Shown piece after piece: positions 24,669 to 33,792 of a DNA stretch of 64,000 nucleotides. The notes under the pieces were generated by a model. That model was not told the origin of the DNA and ran no database searches. It was given only the letters and a program-made list of their open reading frames with translations. The stretch lies in assembly GCA_004554585.1 (NCBI GenBank), contig SFLH01000012.1, positions 6,781 to 70,780 of the forward strand. Reading direction: 5' to 3'. The translations under genes were made by a program, and so were the position numbers. Position 1 is the stretch's first letter. Each line of letters starts with the position of its first letter. The DNA comes from Clostridiales bacterium. GTDB lineage: Bacteria; Bacillota; Clostridia; Oscillospirales; Oscillospiraceae.

Positions 24669-25158
24669 TGCATTCATCGCTCCTTACCAATTTATTTTTC
24701 ACATCGTCAATGATCTCCCGGGGGAGGAACTCATCCAAGTTGGCACGGTAGCGCGCCAGTTCCTTGACCACCGAAGAGCTGAGGTAGGTGTACTTTTCGT
24801 TGGAGGGGAAGAACACCGTGTCCAGATCGGGGTTGATCTTGCTGTTGACCATGGCCATCTGGACTTCCTGCTCAAAGTCGGATACTGCCCGCAGGCCCTT
24901 GACCAGGACTCTGGCCCCTTTTTCCTTGGCGTATTCCGCCACCAGGCCGTAGTTCACATCAAACTCCACATTGCTGACCTGAATGCTCTTGCGCATCAGT
25001 TCGATCCGCTCTTCCGGAGCGAAGAGGCCGCCGTTTTTCTCTGAGTTTACCATGACGCACACGATGACCTTGTCAAAAGCCATGGCGGCCCGCTTGATGA
25101 TGTTGATGTGACCCAAGGTGACCGGGTCGAAGCTGCCGGGGTAGATTGCGATCTTCAT
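24652..25158 (-). CDS. coaD: Phosphopantetheine adenylyltransferase
   Basis: A 168-residue enzyme for the penultimate step of coenzyme A synthesis, adenylating 4'-phosphopantetheine. The N-terminal YPGSFDPVTLGHINII contains the T/H-x-G-H nucleotidyltransferase motif, and SSSVVKELARY is the conserved C-terminal ATP-site block. The start at 25158 is chosen by homology; the frame continues upstream without similarity. It follows rsmD after 43 nt, the common rsmD-coaD order. Confidence 0.95.
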   Translation of the reverse strand: MKIAIYPGSFDPVTLGHINIIKRAAMAFDKVIVCVMVNSEKNGGLFAPEERIELMRKSIQVSNVEFDVNYGLVAEYAKEKGARVLVKGLRAVSDFEQEVQMAMVNSKINPDLDTVFFPSNEKYTYLSSSVVKELARYRANLDEFLPREIIDDVKNKLVRSDECNGRQH

Positions 25159-25201
25159 AGCCTGTTTTGTCCTCTCTTTTTGCCGCCGTGGACCGGTTGT
25201 C

Positions 25202-25750
25202 TCAGTCCACCTGGCGCCGGTACAGGGCTGTGCGAATCTTGCCGTACCGGTATTCTTTCTGGAGCCCATAGGGGGCCGGCACTGCCGGCCAACCCGCAAC
25301 AGACCCATTTTCGCAGACTATTATACCATTTTCGGACACAATGTCAATCACTGTGATGGTTTCCAACGCTTTTTCCAACATCCCGCTGTTGTAGGGCGGG
25401 TCCAGGAAGATCACGTCGAAGGTCTCCCGGCAGCGGGAGAGGAAGGCCTGGTAGTCGGCCTGGACCACAGCGGCCCGGCCGGCAAGGCCCGTCAGGGCCA
25501 GGTTGTCCCGGATGATCCCCACAGCCTCTTTGCGCAGGTCCACAAAGGTGCAGTGGGCAGCTCCCCGAGAGAGGGCCTCAATGCCCATCTGGCCGGTGCC
25601 GCCGAACAGGTCCAGCACCCGCCGGCCCTCGATCTCAAACTGGATGCTGGAGAAAATGCCCTCCTTTACCCGGTCGGCGGTGGGGCGGGTCTCCAGCCCC
25701 ACGGGCTCTTTCAGCCGCCGGCCGCGGGCGGTGCCTGTGATGACGCGCAT
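25202..25750 (-). CDS. rsmD: 16S rRNA (guanine-966-N2)-methyltransferase RsmD
   Basis: A 182-residue SAM-dependent methyltransferase. It begins MRVITGTARGRRL, as is typical for the family, with the SAM-binding motif VLDLFGGTGQMGIEALSRG and the catalytic DPPY motif (FLDPPYNSG). Its first 40 nt lie inside the 3' end of uvrC in another frame, so the two genes are probably translationally coupled. coaD follows. Confidence 0.95.
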   Translation of the reverse strand: MRVITGTARGRRLKEPVGLETRPTADRVKEGIFSSIQFEIEGRRVLDLFGGTGQMGIEALSRGAAHCTFVDLRKEAVGIIRDNLALTGLAGRAAVVQADYQAFLSRCRETFDVIFLDPPYNSGMLEKALETITVIDIVSENGIIVCENGSVAGWPAVPAPYGLQKEYRYGKIRTALYRRQVD

Positions 25751-27573
25751 GGGTTCTCCTCCTCTTTGGTTCTAAAATGTTGATACACGGCCAAGGCCGC
25801 TGTCTTGGGCAGCACGGCTTCCAGCTGGGCCAGGTCTGCCTGGCGGATGGCCTTGACGCTGCCGAAGTGTTTGAGTAGCTTTTTGCGCCGGGTCTCTCCG
25901 ATGCCGGGGATGCGCTCCAGGACGGAGCCCAGGCTGCTCTTGGTGTGCTGCTTGTGGTGAAAGCCCACGGCGGAGCGGTGGGTTTCCTCCTGGATCTGCC
26001 CCACAAAGGCAAACAGGGCGGGGACGGCCTGGATGCCGATCTCCCGGCCGTCGGGGGTCACCAGGGCCCGGGTGCGGTGGCGGTCGTCCTTGACCATGCC
26101 AAAGACGGGCACCGACAGCCCCAGATCCTCCATGGCCCGCCGGGCCACCAGGGCGTGCTGGGCGCCGCCGTCGATGAGCAGCAGGTCCGGTGGGGAGGCG
26201 AAGTCCGTCTCCTTCTCCCGGCGGAAGCGCCGGGTGATCACCTGCTCCATGGAGGCATAGTCGTCGGGGCCAGTCAGGTCCCGGAGCTTGAAATAGCGAT
26301 AAGCCCCCTTCTTGGGCTTGCCCTGCTCAAAGACCGTCATGGCCGCCACGATGTCCGAGGCCCCGGTGTTGGAGATATCATAGGCCTCGATCCGCCCAGG
26401 GGGCTGGGGCAGGCCCAGCAGGTCCGCCAGCAGGGTCAGGACCTTTGAGGTGCGCTCCTCCCGGGTGGTCAGGCGCTCACACTCGGCTTGGGCGTTCTCC
26501 CAGGCCATGCGGATAAGGTCGGCCTTGGCCCCCCGCTGGGGGGTGACCAGCTTCACCTTTCGCCCAGCCTGATGGGACAGCAGCCGGGCAATCTCCGCCC
26601 CTCCCTCCACGGCCTCGGGCAGGAGGATCTGCCGAGGCAGCAAGCCCCGGGGGGTATAGTACTGGACCAGGAAGGCAGACAGGATCTCCTGGGGCTCCTC
26701 TCCGCCGGTGGGAAAGACCTCCAGGTCCCGGCCGGCCAGTTCCCCTTCCCGAAAGTGGAGGACGGCCACGCCGCTGCGGACTTGGCCGGTGTACAAGCCC
26801 AGCACGTCGGTGTCGGCCAAATAGGCCGAGACCACCTTCTGCCGCTTGCCCAGCAGGGTGATGGCCCGCAGGCGGTCCCGCAGGGCAGCGGCCTTTTCAA
26901 ACTCCAGGGCCTCCGCCGCCTGCTCCATCTGCTCCCGCAGGTCCTTTTCCACCTGGCCGAACTTGCCCTCCAGCAGGCGGATGGCCTGGTCGATGGCCTG
27001 CTGGTGCTGGGCCTGGGGGACAGCCTTTTGGCAGTAGCCGTCGCACTGGCCCATGTGGAAGTTCAGGCAGGGGCGCTCCTTGTCCTGGTCTCGGGGAAAT
27101 TTCTTCCCGCAGGAGGGCAGCTTCAGGGCCGTGCGCAGGGCGTCCAGGATGGCCTGGGTGTCGTGGCGGCCCCCAAAGGGGCCGAAATACCGAGCCCCAT
27201 CATCGGCCATGCGGCTCTGGATGGAGAAGCGGGGGTAGCGCTCACCCACCGACAGGCGGATGTAGGGGTAGCCCTTGTCGTCCTTCAGCAGAATGTTGTA
27301 GCGGGGTTTATGGCGCTTGATGAGGGAGTTTTCCAGCACCAGGGCCTCAAACTCCGAGTCGGCCACGATGGTGTCGAAGTGGTCGATCTGGGCCACCATG
27401 GCCCGGGTCTTTTCCGTGTGGCTGGCCTGGTCGTGGAAGTACTGGCTGACCCGGTTTTTCAAGGCCTTGGCCTTGCCCACGTAGATGACCGTCCCCTCTT
27501 TGTCCATCATCAGGTAGACCCCGGGCTGAAGAGGGAGGCTCAGCGCTTTTTCTTTCAGTTCGTCAAAGGTCAT
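25711..27573 (-). CDS. uvrC: Excinuclease ABC subunit C
   Basis: A 620-residue nuclease that makes both incisions in nucleotide excision repair. Visible domains: the GIY-YIG nuclease (GVYLMMDKEGTVIYVGKAKAL, about 18-38), the Cys-containing segment (CLNFHMGQCDGYC), the UVR UvrB-binding domain (about 205-240), the RNase-H-like nuclease (EAYDISNTGASD; LLLIDGGAQH) and helix-hairpin-helix motifs (RIPGIGETRRKKLLKHFGS). The 3' end overlaps rsmD by 40 nt. The gene begins directly after the HPr terminator, so its promoter is not obvious. Confidence 0.96.
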   Translation of the reverse strand: MTFDELKEKALSLPLQPGVYLMMDKEGTVIYVGKAKALKNRVSQYFHDQASHTEKTRAMVAQIDHFDTIVADSEFEALVLENSLIKRHKPRYNILLKDDKGYPYIRLSVGERYPRFSIQSRMADDGARYFGPFGGRHDTQAILDALRTALKLPSCGKKFPRDQDKERPCLNFHMGQCDGYCQKAVPQAQHQQAIDQAIRLLEGKFGQVEKDLREQMEQAAEALEFEKAAALRDRLRAITLLGKRQKVVSAYLADTDVLGLYTGQVRSGVAVLHFREGELAGRDLEVFPTGGEEPQEILSAFLVQYYTPRGLLPRQILLPEAVEGGAEIARLLSHQAGRKVKLVTPQRGAKADLIRMAWENAQAECERLTTREERTSKVLTLLADLLGLPQPPGRIEAYDISNTGASDIVAAMTVFEQGKPKKGAYRYFKLRDLTGPDDYASMEQVITRRFRREKETDFASPPDLLLIDGGAQHALVARRAMEDLGLSVPVFGMVKDDRHRTRALVTPDGREIGIQAVPALFAFVGQIQEETHRSAVGFHHKQHTKSSLGSVLERIPGIGETRRKKLLKHFGSVKAIRQADLAQLEAVLPKTAALAVYQHFRTKEEENPCASSQAPPAAGG

Positions 27574-27601
27574 CTGCCCCCTCCTCTCCCCTCATAGGCT
27601 G

Positions 27602-27631
27602 AAAAAAGCGCCGCATCCGCGGCGCTTTTTT
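27602..27631 (-). terminator. Terminator of ptsH
   Basis: GCGCCGC (27608-27614) pairs with GCGGCGC (27619-27625) around a 4-nt loop, flanked by A6 and T6, so it can act on both strands. It follows the HPr gene on the minus strand. Confidence 0.8.
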
Positions 27632-27647
27632 GGCGGCTTTTGTCGGC

Positions 27648-27911
27648 TCAGTCAGCGAAGTCAGAGCTGATGAGCTCTACCAGGGCATCCACGGCGTCCT
27701 TCTCATCGGTGCCGTCGGCAATGAGGTCGATGGTGCTGCCCTTGATAATACCCAGGGAGAGGACACCCAGCAGGCTCTTTGCATTGACGCGCTGCTCGTC
27801 CTTCTCCACCCAAATGGTGCTCTTAAACTCGTTGGCCTTCTGAATAAAGAAGGTGGCAGGTCTGGCGTGGAGGCCGACCTGATTGTTGACCGTTGCCTGC
27901 TTAATATACAT
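27648..27911 (-). CDS. ptsH: Phosphocarrier protein HPr
   Basis: An 87-residue phosphotransfer protein of the PTS. The active-site His15 is in GLHARPA and the regulatory Ser46 is in NAKSLLGVLSLG, the site of HPr kinase in Firmicutes. Having both residues argues for HPr rather than Crh, which lacks the active His. It is monocistronic, with its own promoter and terminator. Confidence 0.95.
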   Translation of the reverse strand: MYIKQATVNNQVGLHARPATFFIQKANEFKSTIWVEKDEQRVNAKSLLGVLSLGIIKGSTIDLIADGTDEKDAVDALVELISSDFAD

Positions 27912-27951
27912 AATAGTCCCTCCCGAATTCTTTCCCTAAAATGCTACTATA

Positions 27952-27980
27952 AGGATAGCAAATTTCACTGTTTCCGTCAA
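27952..27980 (-). promoter_or_regulatory. Promoter of ptsH
   Basis: On the minus strand, TTGACG (27975-27980), a 17-nt spacer and TATCCT (27952-27957). Confidence 0.6.
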
Positions 27981-28063
27981 TGCCAATTTTCATGGCAATC
28001 CACAGAATTTACCTAGTTTTTTCGGCCCTTTCCCTTACAGTTTTCATGGGAGCCCCAGATTTC

Positions 28064-30439
28064 TCACTTGAGCTCCACAATGGTCACGCCATCCTCGCCC
28101 TCGCCATAGCGGCCCAGGCGGAAGGAGGCCACGCCCTTGCACCGTTTCAGGTAGGCGTGCACCGCCTTGCGCACCGCACCGGTGCCCTTGCCGTGGATGA
28201 CGGTGACCTGGGTGAGGTTGCTGACGATGGCCCGGTCGATGAACTGGCTCAGGGTGAGCTCGGCCTCGTCGGTGGTCATGCCCCGCAGGTCCACCTCGGC
28301 CTTGGCCCCCAGGGAGCGCAGCTTGTGCTCCGTGCGGCGGATGTACTGGCGGGCTGCCTTTTGGGTCTGGGTCTCCCCCTCTACCACTCGGACCTCCTCC
28401 TGCTTGGCGGTGATGCGCAGAATGCCCGCCTGGAGCTGGAGGACGCCGTCCTTGTTCACCGATAGGACAGTACCCTGAGTGCCCGTTTTGAGGATGGTCA
28501 CCGTGTCTCCCTTCTTGGCCGGCCGGAGCATGGGGGGCGGGGCGGCCTGTTCCGGGGCGCCCAGCTTGCCCTCGGCCTGGTTGAGCCGATGGCGCAGCTG
28601 CGCCCGCTGGTCGTTGACCGCCTGCCAGTTCTGCTCCTTCTGAGCCTTTTTGCGCATATCGCCCAGTTCCCGGAAGACCTCGTCGGCGGCCCGGCGGGCC
28701 TCCTCGATGATCTCCCGGGCCTCGGCCTTGGCCCGGGCCTCGTTCTTCTCCTTCTCCTTTTGCAGAGAGTCCCGGTACTCCTGTGCCTTGGCGGCGGCCT
28801 GCTCCATCTCCAAACGGAGCTGGGCGGCCTGGCGCTGCTCCTTCTCCATCTCCTGGCGCTGCTGGTCCAGCTGGGTCAGCACGTCTTCAAAGCGGATGTT
28901 CTCGGCGCTGACCCGGGCGTTGGCCTGCTGGATGATCTCCTCGGGCAGCCCCAGGCGCTTGGAGATGGCAAAGGCGTTGGATTTGCCGGGGATGCCCACC
29001 AGCAGACGGTAGGTGGGCGCCAGGGTCTCCACGTCAAACTCGCAGGAGGCGTTCTCCACCCCGGGGGTGGTCATGGCATACACCTTCAGCTCGGCGTAGT
29101 GGGTGGTGGCGGCCACCAGGGCCCCCAGGCCCCGGGCGTGCTCGATGATGGCGGCGGCCAGGGCAGCCCCCTCCACGGGGTCGGTGCCGCCCCCCAGCTC
29201 GTCGAAGAGGATGAGGGTCTCCTGGTCGGTCTCGGAGAGCATGCCCACGATGTTGCTCATGTGGGAGGAGAAGGTGGACAGGGACTGAGCGATGGACTGC
29301 TCGTCGCCGATGTCCGCCAGCACCCGCCGGCAAACCTTGATGGTGCTGCCGTCCCCGGCGGGGATGTGCAGGCCGCACTGGGCCATGAGGGTGAGCAGGC
29401 CGATGGTCTTTAAGGTCACCGTCTTGCCGCCGGTGTTGGGGCCGGTGATGACCAGGGTGTCGAAGTTCTCCCCCAGTTCCAGGTCATTGGCCACGGCGGT
29501 CTTGCGGTCCAGCAGAGGGTGCCGGGCCCGGCGCAGGCGCAGGCCCTTCCGGGACAGGCCGGGGGCCATGGCACCCATGCGGTCGGAGAGCTTGGCCCGG
29601 GCGAAGATGGTGTCCAGGCGGATGAGCAGGTCGTAGTTCAGGGTGATGTCCTCCCGGAAGGAGGCCGCCTCGGCAGACAGCTCCGCCAGGATACGGTCGA
29701 TCTCTTTCTCTTCCTTGGCCTGAAGCTCCCGCAGCTCGTTGTTGGCCTTCACCACTCCCATGGGCTCGATGAAAAAGGTGGAGCCCGAGCCGGACAGATC
29801 GTGGACCAGGCCGGGAATCTCGTTTTTAAACTCCGACTTCACCGGAACCACGTACCGGCCCGAGCGCTGGGTGATGATGCTTTCTTGAAGGTACTTGGCC
29901 TGGGAGGAGGAGATGATCCGCTGGAGGATGTCCCGCACCTTGCTCTCGGTGGCCCGCATGTGCCGGCGGATGGAGGCCAGCTCCGGGCTGGCCGCGTCGG
30001 CGATCTCCCCTTCCCCCACGATAGAACCGGTGATCTTGTCCTCCAGGAACCGGTTGGGGTGCAGAGCGTGGAAAAAGACGTCGATAGGGGTCTTCTCCCC
30101 CTCGTCCCCGGCGCCGTAGTCCTTGGCCGACCGGGCGGCGGCCAGCACGGCGGCGATGTCCAGCAGCTCCCGGGTGTTCAGGCTGCCGCCCATGTCTGCC
30201 CGCTGCAGGGAGCCTGCCACCGGCCGGATGCCGGTGAAAGAGGGGCTGCCCCGCAGGACCATCTTTTCCACGGCGGCGGTGGTCTCTTTTAGCAAGCGCT
30301 CCACTTCCTCCGGGTCGGTCTCCGGGCGCAGGGCCAGAGCCCGCTCCTTCCCCTCCTGGGTCACCGCCTGGTCGGCCAGCAGGGCCAGGACGCGGGGCAG
30401 TTCCAGGGTCTCAATGGATTTTTCAAACAGATCCGCCAT
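28064..30439 (-). CDS. mutS2: Endonuclease MutS2
   Basis: A 791-residue member of the MutS2/RqcU family, involved in recombination control and rescue of collided ribosomes. It lacks the MutS mismatch-reading domain. Visible: the helical lever region (about 1-300), Walker A GPNTGGKT, the ABC-like signature region (DEQSIAQSLSTFSSHM), Walker B LILFDELGGGTDP, a long charged coiled-coil linker (about 510-620), and a C-terminal Smr nuclease domain (VDLRGMTTDEA; VIHGKGTGAVR). Length is normal. The hydrolase gene lies 64 nt upstream on the same strand. Confidence 0.96.
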   Translation of the reverse strand: MADLFEKSIETLELPRVLALLADQAVTQEGKERALALRPETDPEEVERLLKETTAAVEKMVLRGSPSFTGIRPVAGSLQRADMGGSLNTRELLDIAAVLAAARSAKDYGAGDEGEKTPIDVFFHALHPNRFLEDKITGSIVGEGEIADAASPELASIRRHMRATESKVRDILQRIISSSQAKYLQESIITQRSGRYVVPVKSEFKNEIPGLVHDLSGSGSTFFIEPMGVVKANNELRELQAKEEKEIDRILAELSAEAASFREDITLNYDLLIRLDTIFARAKLSDRMGAMAPGLSRKGLRLRRARHPLLDRKTAVANDLELGENFDTLVITGPNTGGKTVTLKTIGLLTLMAQCGLHIPAGDGSTIKVCRRVLADIGDEQSIAQSLSTFSSHMSNIVGMLSETDQETLILFDELGGGTDPVEGAALAAAIIEHARGLGALVAATTHYAELKVYAMTTPGVENASCEFDVETLAPTYRLLVGIPGKSNAFAISKRLGLPEEIIQQANARVSAENIRFEDVLTQLDQQRQEMEKEQRQAAQLRLEMEQAAAKAQEYRDSLQKEKEKNEARAKAEAREIIEEARRAADEVFRELGDMRKKAQKEQNWQAVNDQRAQLRHRLNQAEGKLGAPEQAAPPPMLRPAKKGDTVTILKTGTQGTVLSVNKDGVLQLQAGILRITAKQEEVRVVEGETQTQKAARQYIRRTEHKLRSLGAKAEVDLRGMTTDEAELTLSQFIDRAIVSNLTQVTVIHGKGTGAVRKAVHAYLKRCKGVASFRLGRYGEGEDGVTIVELK

Positions 30440-30503
30440 GGGATCCCTCCTTCGTCTTTCTTGCTTCTCTCTCCCCCGCCGGTACGGCGGGGCCGGGGGA
30501 CGC

Positions 30504-31253
30504 TTAAGGCGTTTGGAAAAAGGCCTTGGCCAGGTCCAGGACCTGCTGGGCCTCCCCCTCCCCCATCAGGGGGTGCTCCCCCTGGGGCAATTCCGTCAGG
30601 GCCGCCCCGAAGGTCTGGGCGAACCGCCGGGGACCCGCCACGGGCACCACGGCGTCCAGGGTGCCGTGGACCATGGCCAGCTGGGCCAGGTCCTGCCGCC
30701 ACTGGGCGAACACATTCCCCTGGGCCAGGTCCTGAAGAAAGTCCCGGGTCACCCGCATCTCCCGCACGTAGTCGTAGTCAGGGACGAAATATCCCTGCCG
30801 ATCCAGGTCCGCCCTGGCCCGGTCGTCCAGCCAGGAATCCACCAGGTCAGGCATGGTCACCGCTGCCGCCCGGAGGAAGGCCCGGGCATCCGGCCGGGGG
30901 TCCCGGGCCAGCCGCAGCAGGGTAATATAGGCCCCAAAGCTGGAGGCGAAGTAGCGGATCTTCGTCTGGGGAGCCTGGGCCCAAATGGCTTGCTCCACCG
31001 TCTCCAAATCGTCAATGCAGAAAGGGACCCGCAGGCCCTCCTGCCACACGGGGCTGTCGCCGTGGGCGGGGAAATCAAAGCGGACCACCCCCATCCCCAG
31101 TGGGGGCAGGGCGGCGGCCACCATCTGGGCCATGGGGCTGTCTTTGCTGCTGCCAAAGCCGTGGCAGACAATGACCACTTGCTGCTCTCCCTGCCAGTCC
31201 CATCGGCAGGGAATGGCATAGCCGTGCCGGCTGCGCAAGTTCTCCTGGGGCAT
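30504..31253 (-). CDS. Alpha/beta hydrolase, esterase-like
   Basis: A 249-residue serine hydrolase. The oxyanion motif HGFGSSK is near 32-38, the nucleophile elbow is FASSFGAY (first Gly of G-x-S-x-G replaced by Ala), Asp is in HGTLDAVVP and the catalytic His is in QGEHPL. The ATG at 31253 has AGGAGG 7 nt upstream. The substrate is unknown. It precedes mutS2 by 64 nt. Confidence 0.82.
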   Translation of the reverse strand: MPQENLRSRHGYAIPCRWDWQGEQQVVIVCHGFGSSKDSPMAQMVAAALPPLGMGVVRFDFPAHGDSPVWQEGLRVPFCIDDLETVEQAIWAQAPQTKIRYFASSFGAYITLLRLARDPRPDARAFLRAAAVTMPDLVDSWLDDRARADLDRQGYFVPDYDYVREMRVTRDFLQDLAQGNVFAQWRQDLAQLAMVHGTLDAVVPVAGPRRFAQTFGAALTELPQGEHPLMGEGEAQQVLDLAKAFFQTP

Positions 31254-31333
31254 GGTACCCGCCTCCTTTTTTCTTTCATTTTGGCACACCGCCGCCCCGC
31301 CGTCAAGGGGGAGGAAATTTCCCTGGGAAAAAA

Positions 31334-31362
31334 TTGACACCCCCCCAGAAGTGTGGTATGAT
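31334..31362 (+). promoter_or_regulatory. Promoter of the ferritin gene
   Basis: TTGACA (31334-31339), a 17-nt spacer and TATGAT (31357-31362). The start codon is about 100 nt further on. No Fur box was recognised. Confidence 0.7.
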
Positions 31363-31463
31363 TTACCCGAAAATATGGATGCTGTGGTTTCTGCGGCAAA
31401 GGGAAACATTCCTCTTTGGCGCATAAAATAAAAAAGCAAAATCACACAGAAAGGACGTTTGCT

Positions 31464-31976
31464 ATGCTGAAGAAAGAAGTCGCTGACCTGTTGGAGCAGC
31501 AGATCAACAAGGAACTCTACTCCGCCTATCTGTACCTGGATATGTCCAACTATTATTATGATAAGAACCTGGATGGGTTCGGCAACTGGTTCAAGATCCA
31601 GGCCCAGGAGGAGCGTGACCACGCCATGCTTTTCCTGACCTATCTGCAGAACAACGACGTCTGCCCCAAGCTGGGTGCCATCGACGCCCCCGACAAGGTC
31701 TACAACTCCTTCCGGGACCCCCTGGCTGAGGCCCTGGCCCACGAGCAGTATGTCACTTCCCTCATCAACGCCATCTATGCCGAGGCCATGAAGGCCAATG
31801 ACTTCCGTACCCTGCAGTTCCTGGACTGGTTCGTCAAGGAGCAGGGCGAGGAAGAGAAGAATAGCAGCGACCTGCTGGGCCGCTTCGACCTGTTCGGCTC
31901 TGACGCCAAGAGCCTGTACGCTTTGGACGCCGAGATGGGCGCCCGGACCTACTCCGCTCCCTCTCTGGTGCTGTAA
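31464..31976 (+). CDS. ftn: Bacterial non-heme ferritin
   Basis: A 170-residue iron-storage protein. The four-helix-bundle ferroxidase ligands are visible: Glu in NKELYSAYLYLDM, the E-x-x-H pair in QEERDHAMLF, and Glu residues in KEQGEEEKNS. I chose ATG 31464 because AAAGGACG lies just upstream and homologues begin at MLKKEVADLL. Monocistronic, with its own promoter and terminator. Confidence 0.95.
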   Translation: MLKKEVADLLEQQINKELYSAYLYLDMSNYYYDKNLDGFGNWFKIQAQEERDHAMLFLTYLQNNDVCPKLGAIDAPDKVYNSFRDPLAEALAHEQYVTSLINAIYAEAMKANDFRTLQFLDWFVKEQGEEEKNSSDLLGRFDLFGSDAKSLYALDAEMGARTYSAPSLVL

Positions 31977-31993
31977 TTTCAAAGACCTCTTTC

Positions 31994-32027
31994 GCCGGCG
32001 TGACCCGAATGGTCACGCCGGCTTTTT
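31994..32027 (+). terminator. Ferritin terminator
   Basis: GCCGGCGTGACC and GGTCACGCCGGC form a perfect 12-bp stem with a 5-nt loop, then TTTTT. Confidence 0.9.
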
Positions 32028-32033
32028 CCTGCC

Positions 32034-32070
32034 AAAAAGCCCCTGCCGGACCCAGTGGGCCGGCAGGGGC
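32034..32070 (-). terminator. Terminator of the SPFH/NfeD operon
   Basis: On the minus strand GCCCCTGCCGG pairs with CCGGCAGGGGC, followed by a T-run (plus A-run 32034-32038). It sits directly after the SPFH gene, back to back with the ferritin terminator. Confidence 0.75.
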
Positions 32071-32087
32071 GACGTGCAAAAGGGTTT

Positions 32088-33032
32088 TTAAGGTTTGGGA
32101 GGCTGGGCCGGGGTGGCGGGCTTGCCGCCGGTCTCGGGCCGCTTGACCGTCTCGAAGATTCCCTCGGCCAGGCCGGCCAGACCCTGGATCTCCGAGGGGA
32201 TGATGATCTTGGTGGCCCGGCCGTTGGCCGCGGCCTGGAAGGCCTCCAGGGCCTTGATCTTGATGACCCCGTCGGCGGGGTTGGCGTCATTGAGGAGCTT
32301 CAGGGCATCTGCCATGGCCTCGTTGACCTTGAGGATGGCGGCGGCTTCAGCCTCGGCCTCCATGATCCGGGCCTGCTTCTCGCCGTCGGCCCGGAGGATG
32401 CGGGATTCCTTCTCACCTTCGGCCACCAGAATCTGGCTTTGCTTCTGCCCTTCGGCCTGGAGGATCTGCTCCCGGCGCTCCCGCTCGGCCCGCATCTGCT
32501 TCTCCATGGCGTTCTGGATGTCCTTGGGGGGCAGGATGTTCTTCAGCTCCACCCGGTTGACCTTGATGCCCCAGGGGTCGGTGGCCTCGTCCAGGATGGC
32601 CCGCATGCGGGCATTGATGATGTCTCGGGAGGTCAGGGACTGATCCAGCTCCAGCTCGCCGATGATGTTCCGCAGGGTGGTGGCAGTGAGGTTTTCAATG
32701 GCGTTCATGGGGTTTTCCACCCCGTAGGCGTAGAGCTTGGGGTCGGTGACCTGGAAATAGAGGACGGTATCGATCTGCATGGTCACGTTGTCCTTGGTGA
32801 TCACCGGCTGAGGCGGGAAGTCGGCCACCTGCTCCTTCAGGGAGATCACTTTCAGGATGCGGTCGATGAAGGGAATCTTAAAATGCAGGCCCACACTCCA
32901 CACAGTGTGGAAGGCGCCCAGACGCTCAATGACATAGGCCTTGGACTGCTGGACCACCCGGATGCACCGGGCCAGAATCACCAGGACAATGACAATAAAG
33001 ATGATCAAAACGATCCTTGTTACCAAATCCAT
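32088..33032 (-). CDS. SPFH/Band 7 membrane protein (QmcA/stomatin-like)
   Basis: A 314-residue protein with one N-terminal membrane helix (about 6-24), the SPFH domain (about 28-190: SKAYVIERLGAFH, KDNVTMQIDTVLYFQVTD), a charged helical region with repeated A-E-G-E/Q-K units (about 195-250) that drives oligomerisation, and a proline-rich tail. Such proteins form membrane microdomain rings. The upstream nfeD-like gene is its usual partner. Confidence 0.92.
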   Translation of the reverse strand: MDLVTRIVLIIFIVIVLVILARCIRVVQQSKAYVIERLGAFHTVWSVGLHFKIPFIDRILKVISLKEQVADFPPQPVITKDNVTMQIDTVLYFQVTDPKLYAYGVENPMNAIENLTATTLRNIIGELELDQSLTSRDIINARMRAILDEATDPWGIKVNRVELKNILPPKDIQNAMEKQMRAERERREQILQAEGQKQSQILVAEGEKESRILRADGEKQARIMEAEAEAAAILKVNEAMADALKLLNDANPADGVIKIKALEAFQAAANGRATKIIIPSEIQGLAGLAEGIFETVKRPETGGKPATPAQPPKP

Positions 33033-33066
33033 AGAGGTACCATTCCTTTCTCTCTCCAGAAAAATC

Positions 33067-33522
33067 TCAAGGAGAGGACGGGGTGTGTTCGGCTTCCTGA
33101 AGAGACACGATGGCTTTGACGCCCTCGATCCGGTCCACCCGGACCCGGGCGCCCACAGGGATAATCTCCTGGCTGGCAGCGCGCGCTGTCCAGACCACGC
33201 CGCCGATCTTCACCTGCCCTTTGGCCCGCAGGTTGTCGATCTCCTGGACCACCACGCCTTCCTGCTCTAAGATCCGATCCGCGTTGGTCTTTTGCAGTTT
33301 GGGCTGGAACCATTTTCTGGCCATGGGGCGGATCAGCGCCATGGCGATCAGGGAGACCACCACGAACAGGCCAATCTGGACAGGCAGGGACGCGCCAACC
33401 CAGGCAGAAATCAGCGCCACCACACTGCCAGCGCAGAACCAGATGGACACCAGCCCTGCCGTCACCCCCTCGATGACCGCGAAGGCGATGAGCAACACCA
33501 ACCATAGAATTTGCTCGTTCAA
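33067..33522 (-). CDS. NfeD-like membrane protein
   Basis: A 151-residue protein: four hydrophobic segments up to about 70, then a soluble OB-fold-like domain (QEGVVVQEIDNLRAKGQVKI; RVRVDRIEGVKAIV). This is the short NfeD form without the protease domain. It lies 34 nt before the SPFH gene, the typical NfeD-SPFH pairing in membrane organisation. Confidence 0.88.
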   Translation of the reverse strand: MNEQILWLVLLIAFAVIEGVTAGLVSIWFCAGSVVALISAWVGASLPVQIGLFVVVSLIAMALIRPMARKWFQPKLQKTNADRILEQEGVVVQEIDNLRAKGQVKIGGVVWTARAASQEIIPVGARVRVDRIEGVKAIVSLQEAEHTPSSP

Positions 33523-33674
33523 ATCCCCTTCCTCCTTTCCGCTGCCTCCGGGGCCGCAGCCACAAGCATGCTTCGTGCTTTCTCTGCCCTCATTCTACCA
33601 TAGGGAAGATACCCTGACAATGGTAATTTCCCTCTTCCAGGCAGAAAGAACTTGGCCAGATTCCCCCATTTCCC

Positions 33675-33703
33675 TTGCAAGGGCTCGGCCCCTTTGTTAT
33701 ACT
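33675..33703 (+). promoter_or_regulatory. Promoter of the AI-2E-family gene
   Basis: TTGCAA (33675-33680), a 17-nt spacer and TATACT (33698-33703), divergent from the nfeD gene. Confidence 0.7.
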
Positions 33704-33792
33704 AAATAATGTATGTGTTTTTCGCCGAGGTTTTCCCGACGTCCAGGTCCTTTTTTTCCCAACCGCAAACCTGGAAAAGGAGGCGTACCCTT